The notes under the pieces: model-generated
What the model was told of the DNA's origin: nothing
The model's input: only the letters and a program-made list of their open reading frames with translations
The model's database searches: none
NCBI RefSeq assembly: GCF_034424545.1
Contig: NZ_CP139970.1
Coordinates: forward strand, 1,116,001-1,180,000
Length of the DNA: 64,000 nt
Direction of reading: 5' to 3'
From: Trinickia caryophylli
GTDB taxonomy: Bacteria; Pseudomonadota; Gammaproteobacteria; Burkholderiales; Burkholderiaceae
Shown here: positions 24,296 through 33,461 of the stretch, piece after piece
Position numbering within the stretch: position 1 is the stretch's first letter
How the letters are laid out: each line of letters starts with the position of its first letter
Translations under genes and position numbers: made by a program

Positions 24296-26614
24296 TCACG
24301 GCTGAACATGCTCGTTCTCGCCGGAGGCCGCCTGCTCGGGCAATGTTTCGACGAGCCGCAGCAACTGCGGCGGATCGAGCGGCTTGACGAGGTGATAGTC
24401 GAAGCCCGCCGCCCGGCTGCGATCGCGGTCGGCCTCCTGCCCATAGCCGGTGAGGGCGACAAAGAGGCAGGCGCGGCCGCCGAGCGCGGCGCGCAAGCGC
24501 CCGATCAACTGGTAGCCGTCCATCACCGGCAGGCCGATGTCGATGACGGCGATCTCGGGCGAAAAGCGATTGACGATCTTGAGCGCCGAGGCGGGATCGT
24601 AGACGGCCTCCGCCTGGTGTCCGCATTCCGTGAGCAGCAAGGCAAGCGCTTCGACACCGTCGACGTTGTCGTCGACGAGCAAAATGCGCCGGCCCTGCGC
24701 TGAGCGCGACAACGAAGCGGCGCCGACGGCTTCGCCACCGGTGCGATCGCTGCCCGCCGCGGGCGCGCCGCTCGCCATCGGCAGCGTGGGTACCGCCGAC
24801 GGAACGCGAATCGTGAACTCGCTGCCCCGCCCCGGTCCGACACTCGCCGCGGCCACCGTGCCGCCATGCAGCTCGACGAGGCTCTTGACGAGCGCGAGCC
24901 CGATGCCGAGGCCGCCTTCCGCCCGGTCGAGATCGCGTTTGCCCTGGAAAAACAGATCGAACACGCGCGGCAGCATCTTCGATGCGATACCGATGCCGTT
25001 GTCGCTGACGGCAATGGCGACGAGGCCGTCCGCCTCGCGCCACGCCGCCAGCCGAACCTGCCCGCCAGTGGCCGTATAGCGTGCCGCGTTCGTCAACAGG
25101 TTGGACACCACCTGCGCCATGCGCGTGACGTCGACGTGCCAGACGAGATCGGGCTCGACCATCTCGACCGTGAGCCGGTGACCGCGCTGCTCCAGTAGCG
25201 GGCTCGCCATCTCCACGGCATTGGTCAGCACCTCCGACACGCTCACCGTTCGCTTCTTGAGTTCGATCTTGCCGCGCGTGATGCGCGAAATGTCGAGCAG
25301 ATCGTCGACGAGCCGCACGAGGTGATCCACCTGACGCTGGATGATGTCCTGTTCGGGCGACACGCCGCCGTCTTGCCGCATGCGCATCAACTGCAGCGCG
25401 GTGACGATCGGCGAGAGCGGATTGCGCAGCTCGTGGCCCAGCATGGCAAGAAACTCATCCTTGGCCCGGCTCGCCCGTTCGAGGGCGACCACGAGCCGCT
25501 CGCGCTCCGCATGCGACTTCTCGAAGCGCGCGCGCGTGCGCACCTGCTCGGTCACCTCCACGGCGACAGCGATGACGCCGTCGACAACTTCGCCGTCCGA
25601 ACGCGTCGGCTGAAAACGGAAGGTGAAGTAGCGCGGCTCGAATGCGCCGTCGGCGCGCGTCATGTCGATGCGGTATTCCTCGCGCTGGATCGATGCGCCG
25701 CTTTGGTACGTTTTCGTCAGAAGCTCGATGATTTCGCCGCCGTGTTGGGCGTCGGGGCACACCTCGGCATAGACGCGTCCGATCGGCTCCGGACAGCCTG
25801 CAAGTTCGCGGTAACGATGGTTCGCGAGCCGGAAAACATGTTGCGGCCCCGCCAGCAGGGCCGCGGCAACGGGCACGTTCAGGACGAAGTCGGCGAGTTC
25901 GCGCTCGCGCCGGCGCAGCGCGGCCTCGGCCTGCTTGCGGCGTTCGACCTCGCGCTCGAGCGCCGCCGCCTTTTGCTGCCATTGGGCGATGAGGCGGTGC
26001 GTACCCGAATCGCCGGCTCGATCGAGCACCTCGCTCGGCAGCACGCGAGAATGCGCCCCGCAAATCCGCTCGAATACGCCGCTTCGCTCGGTCTCGGAAA
26101 AGAGCGCATGCGGGTAAGCGCAAAAAAGCGCAAATGCGTGGCGGCGCGCGAGCCCGTTCCAAAGCAGCTCGAGTCGCAGCGCCGCCTCGTAGCCGCCCGC
26201 CTCGCAAAGCACGGCCACCATTTCGCCGAACGCATGCACGGGGCGCGGCCGCGCCGCGGACACGGCATCGGCCATTACCGCGCCGATCGTCGCGTAAAAG
26301 CGCTCCTCGTCAGGCCAGCCGTCCACCATGAAGCCGGCGAGCGCCTCCTCGGCCTCGAGTGAGACGAACTTGCCGCGCGGCGGGGCCGGCCCGCCCCTCT
26401 CGACAGGCGAGATCTCATGCTGCCGCTCGATCCGCGGCACAATCTCCGCCAGATGCGCGCGCGTCGCGATCAGGATGGCCGAGCCGTCCGCACGCAGCGC
26501 GCGGCATGCAAATTCGACCACCTCGTCGACTAGCAACGACTGCTCGTGATAGAAGCGCACTACATGCCCGCCTGCTTCGTCCGGCGGGCGAAGTGCGCGG
26601 CTGGCTAGTGCCAT
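24296..26614 (-). CDS. MEDS-PAS hybrid sensor histidine kinase with receiver domain
   Basis: A 772-residue soluble sensor. An N-terminal MEDS domain (about 12-205, HVVRFYHEQSLLVDEVVEF, AILIATRAHL) resembles the sensory part of DcmR/MtrR-type proteins. A coiled coil and a PAS domain (about 235-370) follow. Next come HisKA with the H-box FLAMLGHELRNPLSP (about 395), HATPase_c (DNGIGIA, GGLGIGLALVK) and a C-terminal receiver (about 645-760) with phospho-acceptor Asp in VIDIGLPVMDGYQL and Lys in VKPL. No DNA-binding output or membrane helix is seen. The ATG at 26614 has a GGAG box. No partner regulator adjoins it, so the output is unknown. Confidence 0.9.
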   Translation of the reverse strand: MALASRALRPPDEAGGHVVRFYHEQSLLVDEVVEFACRALRADGSAILIATRAHLAEIVPRIERQHEISPVERGGPAPPRGKFVSLEAEEALAGFMVDGWPDEERFYATIGAVMADAVSAARPRPVHAFGEMVAVLCEAGGYEAALRLELLWNGLARRHAFALFCAYPHALFSETERSGVFERICGAHSRVLPSEVLDRAGDSGTHRLIAQWQQKAAALEREVERRKQAEAALRRRERELADFVLNVPVAAALLAGPQHVFRLANHRYRELAGCPEPIGRVYAEVCPDAQHGGEIIELLTKTYQSGASIQREEYRIDMTRADGAFEPRYFTFRFQPTRSDGEVVDGVIAVAVEVTEQVRTRARFEKSHAERERLVVALERASRAKDEFLAMLGHELRNPLSPIVTALQLMRMRQDGGVSPEQDIIQRQVDHLVRLVDDLLDISRITRGKIELKKRTVSVSEVLTNAVEMASPLLEQRGHRLTVEMVEPDLVWHVDVTRMAQVVSNLLTNAARYTATGGQVRLAAWREADGLVAIAVSDNGIGIASKMLPRVFDLFFQGKRDLDRAEGGLGIGLALVKSLVELHGGTVAAASVGPGRGSEFTIRVPSAVPTLPMASGAPAAGSDRTGGEAVGAASLSRSAQGRRILLVDDNVDGVEALALLLTECGHQAEAVYDPASALKIVNRFSPEIAVIDIGLPVMDGYQLIGRLRAALGGRACLFVALTGYGQEADRDRSRAAGFDYHLVKPLDPPQLLRLVETLPEQAASGENEHVQP

Positions 26615-26670
26615 TCGGCTCTCCGGACATCGACGACTTTCGAGCAATGCGCAAGGAGCGTGCCGCGCGA

Positions 26671-27393
26671 TCAGCGGCGCGGCGCGCCCTCCCGGGCGAG
26701 CGCGGATGCGATATCGTCCGCGAGCGCCGCCAGGATCCGGCTCAGTGCGGCGGCCTGATCGTTCGCGCCACCGCCCGTGCCTTGCGCCGTGAGCGTGACC
26801 GCGTGCGGGGACGAGGACGAGGACGGCGTGGCGTGCGGCGCCGATAGACTCCAGCCCGCCTGAAGCGAGAGCCTGCCGTTCGAATCGGCGTCGAGCGCAA
26901 GAACGGTCACAACCAGACTATGCGTGCCTGCGGGTACCGGCGCGTCAGGCAACACGAAGCTGCCTGACGGCAGGCGCCCGAGCAGATCCTGAGCGAGCAC
27001 GCTGCGCATCATCTGTGCAAGTGGCGCGGCCCAGCGGTCGTCGTCGGCAACGTCGAGACGGTTGGGCGCCACTCGCGTGACGACCTCGGGCCGGTCGAGC
27101 ATGGCTGGGATATGCACGGCGGTCAGTTGCACCGGAGCGGCCGGCATCGCGCCGCCCGGCGCCGCCGCCGGCGGCACCCTCGGCCCGATAGCCTCCAGCG
27201 CGTAATAACGCGTCGGCGGACTATGGGCACAGCCGGCCAGCGCCGCGAGCGAGGCGGCCAGCGCAATCGTCCGCATCGTCCGCATCGTCCGCATCGCCCG
27301 CATCGTCCGCATCGTCCGCATCGTCCGCATCGCCGCCGCGACGCTGCACGCAGCGCCGGGCGCCGGCTGGCGCCACCACGTCGAGGTGCTCAT
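26671..27393 (-). CDS. pqiC: PqiC-like ABC-type transport auxiliary lipoprotein
   Basis: A 240-residue outer-membrane lipoprotein of the PqiC family, partner of PqiAB in moving phospholipids across the periplasm. The lipobox LAALAGCAHS (Cys about 54) ends an unusual signal whose charged region is stretched by seven Met-Arg-Thr/Ala repeats from a 9-bp tandem array. The mature domain shows RYYALEAIGPRV and LDRPEVVTRVAPNRL. The start overlaps the pqiB-like stop by four bases with GGAGGGG just upstream. The tract offers several alternative in-frame Met starts. A Ser-rich stretch (about 192-197) interrupts the domain. Confidence 0.83.
   Translation of the reverse strand: MSTSTWWRQPAPGAACSVAAAMRTMRTMRTMRAMRTMRTMRTIALAASLAALAGCAHSPPTRYYALEAIGPRVPPAAAPGGAMPAAPVQLTAVHIPAMLDRPEVVTRVAPNRLDVADDDRWAAPLAQMMRSVLAQDLLGRLPSGSFVLPDAPVPAGTHSLVVTVLALDADSNGRLSLQAGWSLSAPHATPSSSSSPHAVTLTAQGTGGGANDQAAALSRILAALADDIASALAREGAPRR
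27268..27330 (-). repeat. 9-bp tandem repeat encoding Met-Arg-Thr units
   Basis: Seven head-to-tail copies of CGTCCGCAT (plus strand), one with a single change (CGCCCGCAT). On the coding strand they read ATG-CGG-ACG, giving MRT or MRA repeats just before the lipoprotein signal helix. The array keeps frame in 9-bp steps and could vary in copy number. Confidence 0.93.
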
Positions 27394-28685
27394 CTCCCCT
27401 CCTTCTGCTTACCGCGCACGAGCGATTCGGGATGGCGATCGAGATAGTCGGCAAGCGCACGGACCGAGCGCGCCATGTCGGTCAGCTCGCGCAACGCGCC
27501 CGGCAGATCGTTCTGACTCGTGGCATCGCCGCCGATCGTGCGGTTGGCTGCCGCAACGGCGCTGTCCGCCGCCTTGGCCGTCTCGCGCAGTTGGGCAACG
27601 AGCGGCCCGATCTGCGGGGAGACCTGCCGCAGCGTCCGGTCGATCTCGGTCACGGCACGGTCGATGTGGGCGAGGCTGTCGGCCAGCTCAGGCGACGAGG
27701 CCAACGCTCCGATGCGCGCCGCGATACGCCGCACGTCGCGGCCGGTCTCCTCGATCGGCAATGCGTTGAGCTTCGTCATGACCTGATCGGCTTTTGCGGC
27801 GATCGCATCGACGTCGGCCGACGCCACACTCGGGATGACCGGCACGCCGGCGTCGTCGGCCAGCTCCGCCGCAGCCGCGCCGGGCACGAACTCGAGCTGG
27901 ACCTTGCGCGCGCCGATGAGCGGCGGATCCTGCGCCAGCCTCGCGCGCAGCCCCTCGGCCACGAGCCGCCGCATCATCGCATCGACGATGCCGCGCCAGT
28001 TCCCGTCGGCAGGCGGTGCGACGCCGGCAATCCCGAGCTTGTCCGGCTCGAGCTCGACGCGCACAGGGGTACTGAGCGTACCGTCGTGCGCGTCGTAGGC
28101 AAGCCGCACGCCAGTCACGGTGCCGACGCGAAAGCCGCGCAGCACCACCTCGGCACCGTCTTCGATTTCGCCTGCCGCGCCATCGAAGCGCACGACATAG
28201 GCGACGGTCGGACCGTGCACGGCCGGCAGCGCGGGACGATGCGTGCTGCCGGCAAAGCGCCGCACAGGCTCGCCGGGCCCCGGCTCCATCACGATTTCAG
28301 GGCCCGCAAGCAGCGCCTTCATCGACGACGGGTCGCTGAAATCGGCCCGCGCCCCGGTGAGAAAGAACTGCGTGCCACGGCGCAGATACTTCTCCTCGTC
28401 GCGCTCGATCCGCAGCTCGACGTCGACGTGCCGGCCGTCGCGCGCCAGGGCGACATCGGTCACATCGCCGACTTTCACGCCCCGCAGGGTGACGATCGTG
28501 TCGTCCGCTTTCATGCCGTAGGCTTCGTCGAAGGTGACGGTCACCGTTTCGCCGCCATGCACGAGTGCGCGAATACCGAGCCAGCCTGCGAGCCCGAACG
28601 CGGCGACCGGCACCGCCCAGATCCATCCGGGCCAGGCACTGCGCCGGATCTCGGCCTGCGTGCGGCGCAACCGCGTATCGCTCAT
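27390..28685 (-). CDS. pqiB: PqiB-like MCE-domain protein
   Basis: A 431-residue inner-membrane-anchored MCE protein. One N-terminal membrane helix (about 22-40, WIWAVPVAAFGLAGWLGI) is followed by two MCE domains (about 45-115, VTVTFDEAYGMKADDTIVTLRGVKVG; about 165-230, VAYVVRFDGAAGEIEDGAEVVLRGFRVG). A long C-terminal helical region (about 285-425) would form the needle or tunnel for lipids. E. coli PqiB has three MCE domains, so this is a shorter version. Four-base overlaps with both neighbours make pqiA-pqiB-pqiC one coupled unit. Confidence 0.87.
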   Translation of the reverse strand: MSDTRLRRTQAEIRRSAWPGWIWAVPVAAFGLAGWLGIRALVHGGETVTVTFDEAYGMKADDTIVTLRGVKVGDVTDVALARDGRHVDVELRIERDEEKYLRRGTQFFLTGARADFSDPSSMKALLAGPEIVMEPGPGEPVRRFAGSTHRPALPAVHGPTVAYVVRFDGAAGEIEDGAEVVLRGFRVGTVTGVRLAYDAHDGTLSTPVRVELEPDKLGIAGVAPPADGNWRGIVDAMMRRLVAEGLRARLAQDPPLIGARKVQLEFVPGAAAAELADDAGVPVIPSVASADVDAIAAKADQVMTKLNALPIEETGRDVRRIAARIGALASSPELADSLAHIDRAVTEIDRTLRQVSPQIGPLVAQLRETAKAADSAVAAANRTIGGDATSQNDLPGALRELTDMARSVRALADYLDRHPESLVRGKQKEGR

Positions 28686-29923
28686 GGCCGGCCTCTCGCA
28701 TGCGCGTCCCACATCAGCCGCGGATCGAACGCGCGGGAAGCCAGCATCGTCAGAAAAACGACGAGTGCGAAGGCGGTCGCGCCGGGGGCCGGCCGCGCCG
28801 ACGCGAGGCCGCCGAAACGGATCAGCGGAACGAACGCGGCGATCGTGAAGACGTCGACGTTCGACCAGCGCCCGAGCTCGTCGATCCAGCGATAGAGATG
28901 CGCCTTCACCCGTAAATGCCGGCGCGAGCGCCGCTTGATCGAGACGATGAACCAGAGCATGCCGCCGAGCTTGCCGAACGGAATGACGATGCTCGTGCAG
29001 AACACGAGGATGCCGAGCGGCCAGAGCCCCGCGCGAAAGAGCTCGTGGATGCCGTCCACGATGCGCTGCGGAACGTCATGGCCGAGCTGCGTGGAGACCG
29101 TCATCGGATAGAAATTGGCCGGAAAGGCCAGCACGAGCGCGGCGAGCGAAAGCGCGCCGGCGCGCACGAGGGCGTCGGGCTTGCGCGCGCGCAGCCTCAG
29201 CCCGCAACGCGCGCACGGGCTGCCTTCGTCCCGGAGCGGCGCAATGAGATCGCAGGCCGTGCACGACAGTGCGCGGTCGCCCGGAGGCAGTGGTCGCTCG
29301 GGCGCGATCGCCCGCCATATCGTTCGGCTGTCGAGCGTTGCGCGTGTGAGCATCGACATCAGCGAGGCGGCGATGAAGCAGTAGCCGCCCGCGCCGATGG
29401 TGCCCGTGAGATCTTGCGTGACGCGCACATAGCCGATGAAGCAGCCGACGAGGAACACGTCGGGCATGGCCCAGAGGTCGAGCGCGCGGGTCCAGCGAAA
29501 AAGAGGCCCGATCGCATGGGTGCGCACGCCGAATCGCACGGCGGCCAGCGCGAGCGTGAGGCCACCGAAGCGCACCAACGGCAGCACGATGCCCGAAACG
29601 CCGAGCAGCAGCGCAAGCGCCTCCCAGCCCTGACGCCACATCAGCACGATGCCCGAAGCGAGCACGGCCTCGCGCTGCGCGCCCAGCATGTGCACGGTCA
29701 TGAGCGGCGCGAGATTGGCCGGTATCAGGAGCACGAAAGTCGTCAGCGCGCAGGCGAGCGCCGCGTTCACGCTGCGCCCGCTGCGGCGTTCGAGCGGGTA
29801 GTGGCATATGCGGCAACGCGCGAGCGTGCGCCGCGTGAGCGGCGGGATGTCTTCGAGCGCGCCGCATTCGGGACATCCGATCGTCATATCGGCCCGCCCG
29901 GGCGCAGAGCCGGCCGCGAACAT
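28682..29923 (-). CDS. pqiA: PqiA-like paraquat-inducible integral membrane protein
   Basis: A 413-residue polytopic membrane protein. Two PqiA halves are each led by a zinc-ribbon-like pair of CxxC motifs (CPECG with CRICH at about 18-40; CTAC with CARCG at about 220-240), followed by four membrane helices. This matches PqiA/LetA, which works with the MCE protein in envelope lipid transport. The ATG at 29923 gives the longest form; an ATG at 29887 (MTIGCPECG) is an equally plausible start because neither has a strong ribosome site. First gene of the pqi-like operon. Confidence 0.88.
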   Translation of the reverse strand: MFAAGSAPGRADMTIGCPECGALEDIPPLTRRTLARCRICHYPLERRSGRSVNAALACALTTFVLLIPANLAPLMTVHMLGAQREAVLASGIVLMWRQGWEALALLLGVSGIVLPLVRFGGLTLALAAVRFGVRTHAIGPLFRWTRALDLWAMPDVFLVGCFIGYVRVTQDLTGTIGAGGYCFIAASLMSMLTRATLDSRTIWRAIAPERPLPPGDRALSCTACDLIAPLRDEGSPCARCGLRLRARKPDALVRAGALSLAALVLAFPANFYPMTVSTQLGHDVPQRIVDGIHELFRAGLWPLGILVFCTSIVIPFGKLGGMLWFIVSIKRRSRRHLRVKAHLYRWIDELGRWSNVDVFTIAAFVPLIRFGGLASARPAPGATAFALVVFLTMLASRAFDPRLMWDAHARGRP

Positions 29924-30203
29924 GCGGCGGTCGCCCGATCCCGGTGGATGGCGGATGCGTTTGCATTACTCACGATCACCTCACTCCAGGCAGCGCCCGT
30001 GCAATGTGCCAATGGGGCATCGGTCGGAGTGCACGCTTGAGCGCTTACTCCTCCCGACGGGCGTTGCCTGCGCTCAAGCATGGACCGTACCCGGCGCCCG
30101 CGCCGGCCCGGACGCGCGTCGCCTCCGCGCGAGCGGCGCGCCATGCGACACTTCGAGCACGGCACACATGTGCCGCATCGACCTGCCGAGGAGTAACGAT
30201 TCC

Positions 30204-30842
30204 ATGCACCCAGCCCGTTGCGCCGAGTGGTTTTTCGATTTCGTCTCCCCCTTCTCTTATCTTCAACTCGAACAGTTCGACCGCTTGCCGGACACGCTGA
30301 CGATCGAGCCGCGCCCTCTTCTGCTCGGCGCGCTCTTCACGCACTGGGGTAAAGCGGGTCCGGCCGAAATGGAAACGAAGCGCGTCTTCACCTATCGGTA
30401 CACGCTCTTTCGCGCGCAGCAGCTCGGTATCCCGCTCGTCATGCCGCCCGCGCATCCGTTCAATCCGATCAAGGCGCTGCGGCTCGCGATCGCCATGGGC
30501 GGCTCGCTCGACACCGTGCGCGCGATCTTTCGCCATATCTGGCGCGAAGGCGGCGATGTTTCGTCGGCCGAGGGCTTTGCCGCCTTGTGCGAGGCGCTTG
30601 GGTACCCCGAGGGCGTAAGCGCCGTCGAAGCTCAGACAGTGAAGGATACGTTGCGCGCGAATACCGACCGCGCGATCGCGTTGGGTGTGTTCGGCGTACC
30701 GACGTTCGTCGTCGAGGGCGAACTCTTCTGGGGCGAGGATGCCACCGGCATGCTCGCGCATTGCCTCGCGCATCCCGACTGGCTCGCTGCCCCCGAAGTG
30801 CGGCGCATCAGCGCGTTGCCCGTGGGCGCACGCCGCCGGTGA
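30204..30842 (+). CDS. 2-hydroxychromene-2-carboxylate isomerase family protein (DsbA-like/GST-kappa fold)
   Basis: A 212-residue thioredoxin-fold protein. The start EWFFDFVSPFSYLQLEQF carries the active-site Ser of the kappa-class/HCCA isomerase family, and GVFGVPTFVVEGELFWGED is the conserved cis-Pro region. HCCA isomerases act in naphthalene breakdown with glutathione, but no naphthalene genes are nearby. The true substrate is probably another glutathione-linked isomerisation. The ATG at 30204 has GAGGAGT upstream; longer readings lack this. It stands alone. Confidence 0.88.
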   Translation: MHPARCAEWFFDFVSPFSYLQLEQFDRLPDTLTIEPRPLLLGALFTHWGKAGPAEMETKRVFTYRYTLFRAQQLGIPLVMPPAHPFNPIKALRLAIAMGGSLDTVRAIFRHIWREGGDVSSAEGFAALCEALGYPEGVSAVEAQTVKDTLRANTDRAIALGVFGVPTFVVEGELFWGEDATGMLAHCLAHPDWLAAPEVRRISALPVGARRR

Positions 30843-30984
30843 ACGGACGAGGCACGCCGGCGGACCCGGCGCGGGCCGCCGCGTTTCGGCGGCAGCGCAA
30901 CCCTGTGCGCGCAAACGACCTATCCTAAGAGAGCCGTCGGCGTTTTTGCACACGGCCCAACCGTTCCACCGAAGGAGGTGCGTC

Positions 30985-31470
30985 ATGTCCATGTCAGCCA
31001 CTCTCCAGCAATGCCTGAGCGCCAAGGGCGCCCGTTACGACGTCGTGCACCATCCCTACAGCCATTCCAGCGCGGAGACGGCCGTGGCCGCCCATGTGCC
31101 GGGCGAACGGCTCGCCAAGACAGTGCTGCTCGAGGACGAGCATGGCTACGTTGCGGCCGTGCTGCCGTCCACCCATGCGGTCAGGCTCGCCGAGCTCTGG
31201 GCTCAAACCGGGCGTCATCTGACGCTTGCCAAGGAAGCCGACATCCGCGAACTCTTCAAGGACTGCGACGTCGGCGCATTGCCCCCCGTGTGCACGGCCT
31301 ACGGGATGCAGACGTGGCTCGACGAAAGCCTCGCCAGGCAGCCCGACGTCTACTTCGAGGCGGGCGATCACGAGGCGCTCGTTCATATGGACACCGAGCA
31401 GTTCCTCGCGCTGATGGATCAGGCCGAGCGCGCCCGCTTCGCGCGCCGGATGCAGAGCCTTGCCGTCTAG
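30985..31470 (+). CDS. YbaK/EbsC-family aminoacyl-tRNA deacylase-like protein
   Basis: A 161-residue single-domain protein of the YbaK/ProX editing family, which hydrolyses mischarged aminoacyl-tRNA. Conserved features are the SSAETAVAAHVPGERLAKTVLLED segment with its catalytic Lys and the DCDVGALPPVCTAYGM motif (about 90-106). The ATG at 30985 has a near-perfect GAAGGAGGT box. No membrane helix is seen. It is likely a free-standing trans-editing factor; which tRNA it clears is unknown. Neighbours give no further hint. Confidence 0.87.
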   Translation: MSMSATLQQCLSAKGARYDVVHHPYSHSSAETAVAAHVPGERLAKTVLLEDEHGYVAAVLPSTHAVRLAELWAQTGRHLTLAKEADIRELFKDCDVGALPPVCTAYGMQTWLDESLARQPDVYFEAGDHEALVHMDTEQFLALMDQAERARFARRMQSLAV

Positions 31471-31675
31471 GGCCGGTGCCGCGTCGCGGGGGATGCGAAG
31501 CGCTTCGACGCAAGTGCGGTTGCGGCACCGCAATATGCCCCTCCCCGGCGAGCGCGGCACAGGCCGGCTGCTCTCCCCCTATTTTTGAAAACCTTTACGC
31601 CGCACCGCGATCGGGCATAGAGTCGTGGCGCTAGACCGTCATCCACCCTGCAGCCCCCTTCAGGAGTGCGTCCAT

Positions 31676-31891
31676 ATGGTCCTTCGGTTGCTCGCCGCTC
31701 TGCCGTTCGTCGGAATCCTGCTCGGCGTTCCCTTCGTCAACCGCGTCGAGCCGCTCGTGCTCGGCATGCCCCTCGTACTGGCCTGGATCGTTGCCTGGGT
31801 CGTCCTCACGGCGATCATCATGGCCATCGTCTACGCCCTCGATCCCACCAATCGCGGCACGCAGGATCGCGCCGAGGAGGTCCGCCCATGA
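31676..31891 (+). CDS. DUF3311 small membrane protein
   Basis: A 71-residue protein with two hydrophobic helices (about 2-20, VLRLLAALPFVGILLGVPF; about 27-53, PLVLGMPLVLAWIVAWVVLTAIIMAI). It is the DUF3311 partner commonly encoded just before sodium:solute symporters and may be an accessory subunit. Its stop overlaps the symporter start by four bases. CAGGAG precedes the chosen ATG by 11 bases. Confidence 0.88.
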   Translation: MVLRLLAALPFVGILLGVPFVNRVEPLVLGMPLVLAWIVAWVVLTAIIMAIVYALDPTNRGTQDRAEEVRP

Positions 31892-33363
31892 GCAGCGCGC
31901 TCATCGTCATCGCGGTGTTTACACTGCTGGCACTCGCGCTCGGCGTGCGCGCGCGCAGCGGGCACGACATGAATCTCGAGCAATGGTCCGTCGGCGGACG
32001 CAGCTTCGGCACCGCGTTCGTGTTCCTGCTCATGGCCGGCGAAATCTATACGACATTCACGTTCCTTGGCGGCAGCGGCTTCGCCTACGGCAAGGGCGCG
32101 GCCGTCTACTACATCCTGCCTTACGCAACGCTCGCCTACATCCTCTCGTATTGGCTGCTGCCGCCGATCTGGCGCTATGCCAAGACACATCGCCTCGTCT
32201 CGCAGCCGCACTTTCTCGCGAGCAAGTACGCAAGCCCGGGGCTCGGCGTGCTCGTGGCCATCGTCGATGTCGTCGCGCTCATTCCCTATCTCGTGCTGCA
32301 GTTCAAGGGGCTCGGCATCATCGTCGCGACCGCTTCTTACGGCGCCATCTCGTCCACCACCGCCATCTGGATCGGTGCCATCGTCGTGACGGCCTACGTC
32401 ACCGTCTCGGGCGTGCGCGGCTCGGCCTGGAACTCGGTCATGAAGGACCTGATGATCCTCGGCGTCGTCGTCTTTCTCGGCATCTATCTGCCGATCCACT
32501 TTTACGGCGGGCTCGGCGCGATGTTCACGGCCATCGACGAGGCGAAGCCCGGCTTTCTCACGTTCCCCGCAAAAGGCTCGAGCGTCACCTGGTTCCAATC
32601 GACGGTGCTGCTGACGGCCCTCGGCTTTTTCATGTGGCCGCACACGTTCGGCTCGGTGTTTACCGCGCGCGACGAGCGCATATTCAGGCGCAACGCAGCC
32701 GTGCTGCCCATCTATCAGTTGATCCTGCTCTTCGTCTTCTTCGTCGGCTTTGCCGCCACGCTGAAGGTGCCAGGGCTCAAAGGCAGCGACATCGATCTCT
32801 CGCTCTTCCGGCTCTCGCTGCAGGCCTTCGATCCGTGGTTCGTCGGCGTGATCGGCGCGGCGGGCGTGCTGACCGCGCTCGTGCCGGGTTCGATGATCCT
32901 CAACGCCGCCGCCACGCTGATCGCCAACGACATCTATCGCGGCGCGCTCGCGCGGCAGGCGCCGGAGGCCCGCGTCACCGGGCTCGCGCGCGTGCTCGTG
33001 CCCGTCATCGCGCTCGTGGCCGTGGGCTTCACGCTGCACGGCGGCGAGACGATCGTCGCGCTGCTGCTCATGGGCTACAGCTTCGTCACGCAGCTCTTTC
33101 CCGCTGTGGTGGCAAGCCTCGCGGCGCGCCGCTGGGTCACGAAGCAAGGTGCCTTTTGCGGCATCGTCGCAGGCGTGGGCGTGGTTGCCGTCACCACGCT
33201 CACGCACGCCACCATCGGCCAGTGGTTTCCGTTCCTTCCCGATCACCTGAAGGATCTGAACATCGGCCTCGTCGCGCTGTCGCTCAACATCGTCGTGTTG
33301 GTCGTCGTCAGCGCCCTCACCCAACCCGGTACGCAGGGCCAGTCTCAAACCCAGTCGTTGTGA
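31888..33363 (+). CDS. Sodium:solute symporter (SSS family), possibly monocarboxylate permease
   Basis: A 491-residue polytopic membrane transporter with about 13 helices. Visible SSS features include EQWSVGGRSFGTAFVFLLMAGE near the N-terminus, the unwound helix region around LGGSGFAYGKG, and the GAAGVLTALVPGSMILNAAATLIANDIYR segment. Relatives such as MctP carry lactate, pyruvate or acetate; that assignment is by resemblance only. GAGGAGG precedes the ATG and the gene is coupled to the DUF3311 protein. Acetate import would fit the nearby ethanol-oxidation genes, but no direct link is visible. Confidence 0.9.
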   Translation: MSSALIVIAVFTLLALALGVRARSGHDMNLEQWSVGGRSFGTAFVFLLMAGEIYTTFTFLGGSGFAYGKGAAVYYILPYATLAYILSYWLLPPIWRYAKTHRLVSQPHFLASKYASPGLGVLVAIVDVVALIPYLVLQFKGLGIIVATASYGAISSTTAIWIGAIVVTAYVTVSGVRGSAWNSVMKDLMILGVVVFLGIYLPIHFYGGLGAMFTAIDEAKPGFLTFPAKGSSVTWFQSTVLLTALGFFMWPHTFGSVFTARDERIFRRNAAVLPIYQLILLFVFFVGFAATLKVPGLKGSDIDLSLFRLSLQAFDPWFVGVIGAAGVLTALVPGSMILNAAATLIANDIYRGALARQAPEARVTGLARVLVPVIALVAVGFTLHGGETIVALLLMGYSFVTQLFPAVVASLAARRWVTKQGAFCGIVAGVGVVAVTTLTHATIGQWFPFLPDHLKDLNIGLVALSLNIVVLVVVSALTQPGTQGQSQTQSL

Positions 33364-33461
33364 GGTCCCGCGCGCACAGCGGTTTCGATCGGGCCACCGC
33401 ACGCCGCCAGAGCCGGTAAGCTTCCGGCTTTGGCGGCCGCACGAGCCGCGGGGGAACGCGC

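Noticed and set aside
27268..27330. CRISPR-like repeat array
   Set aside because: Units are 9 bp with no spacers and stay in frame within a lipoprotein gene. This is a coding tandem repeat.
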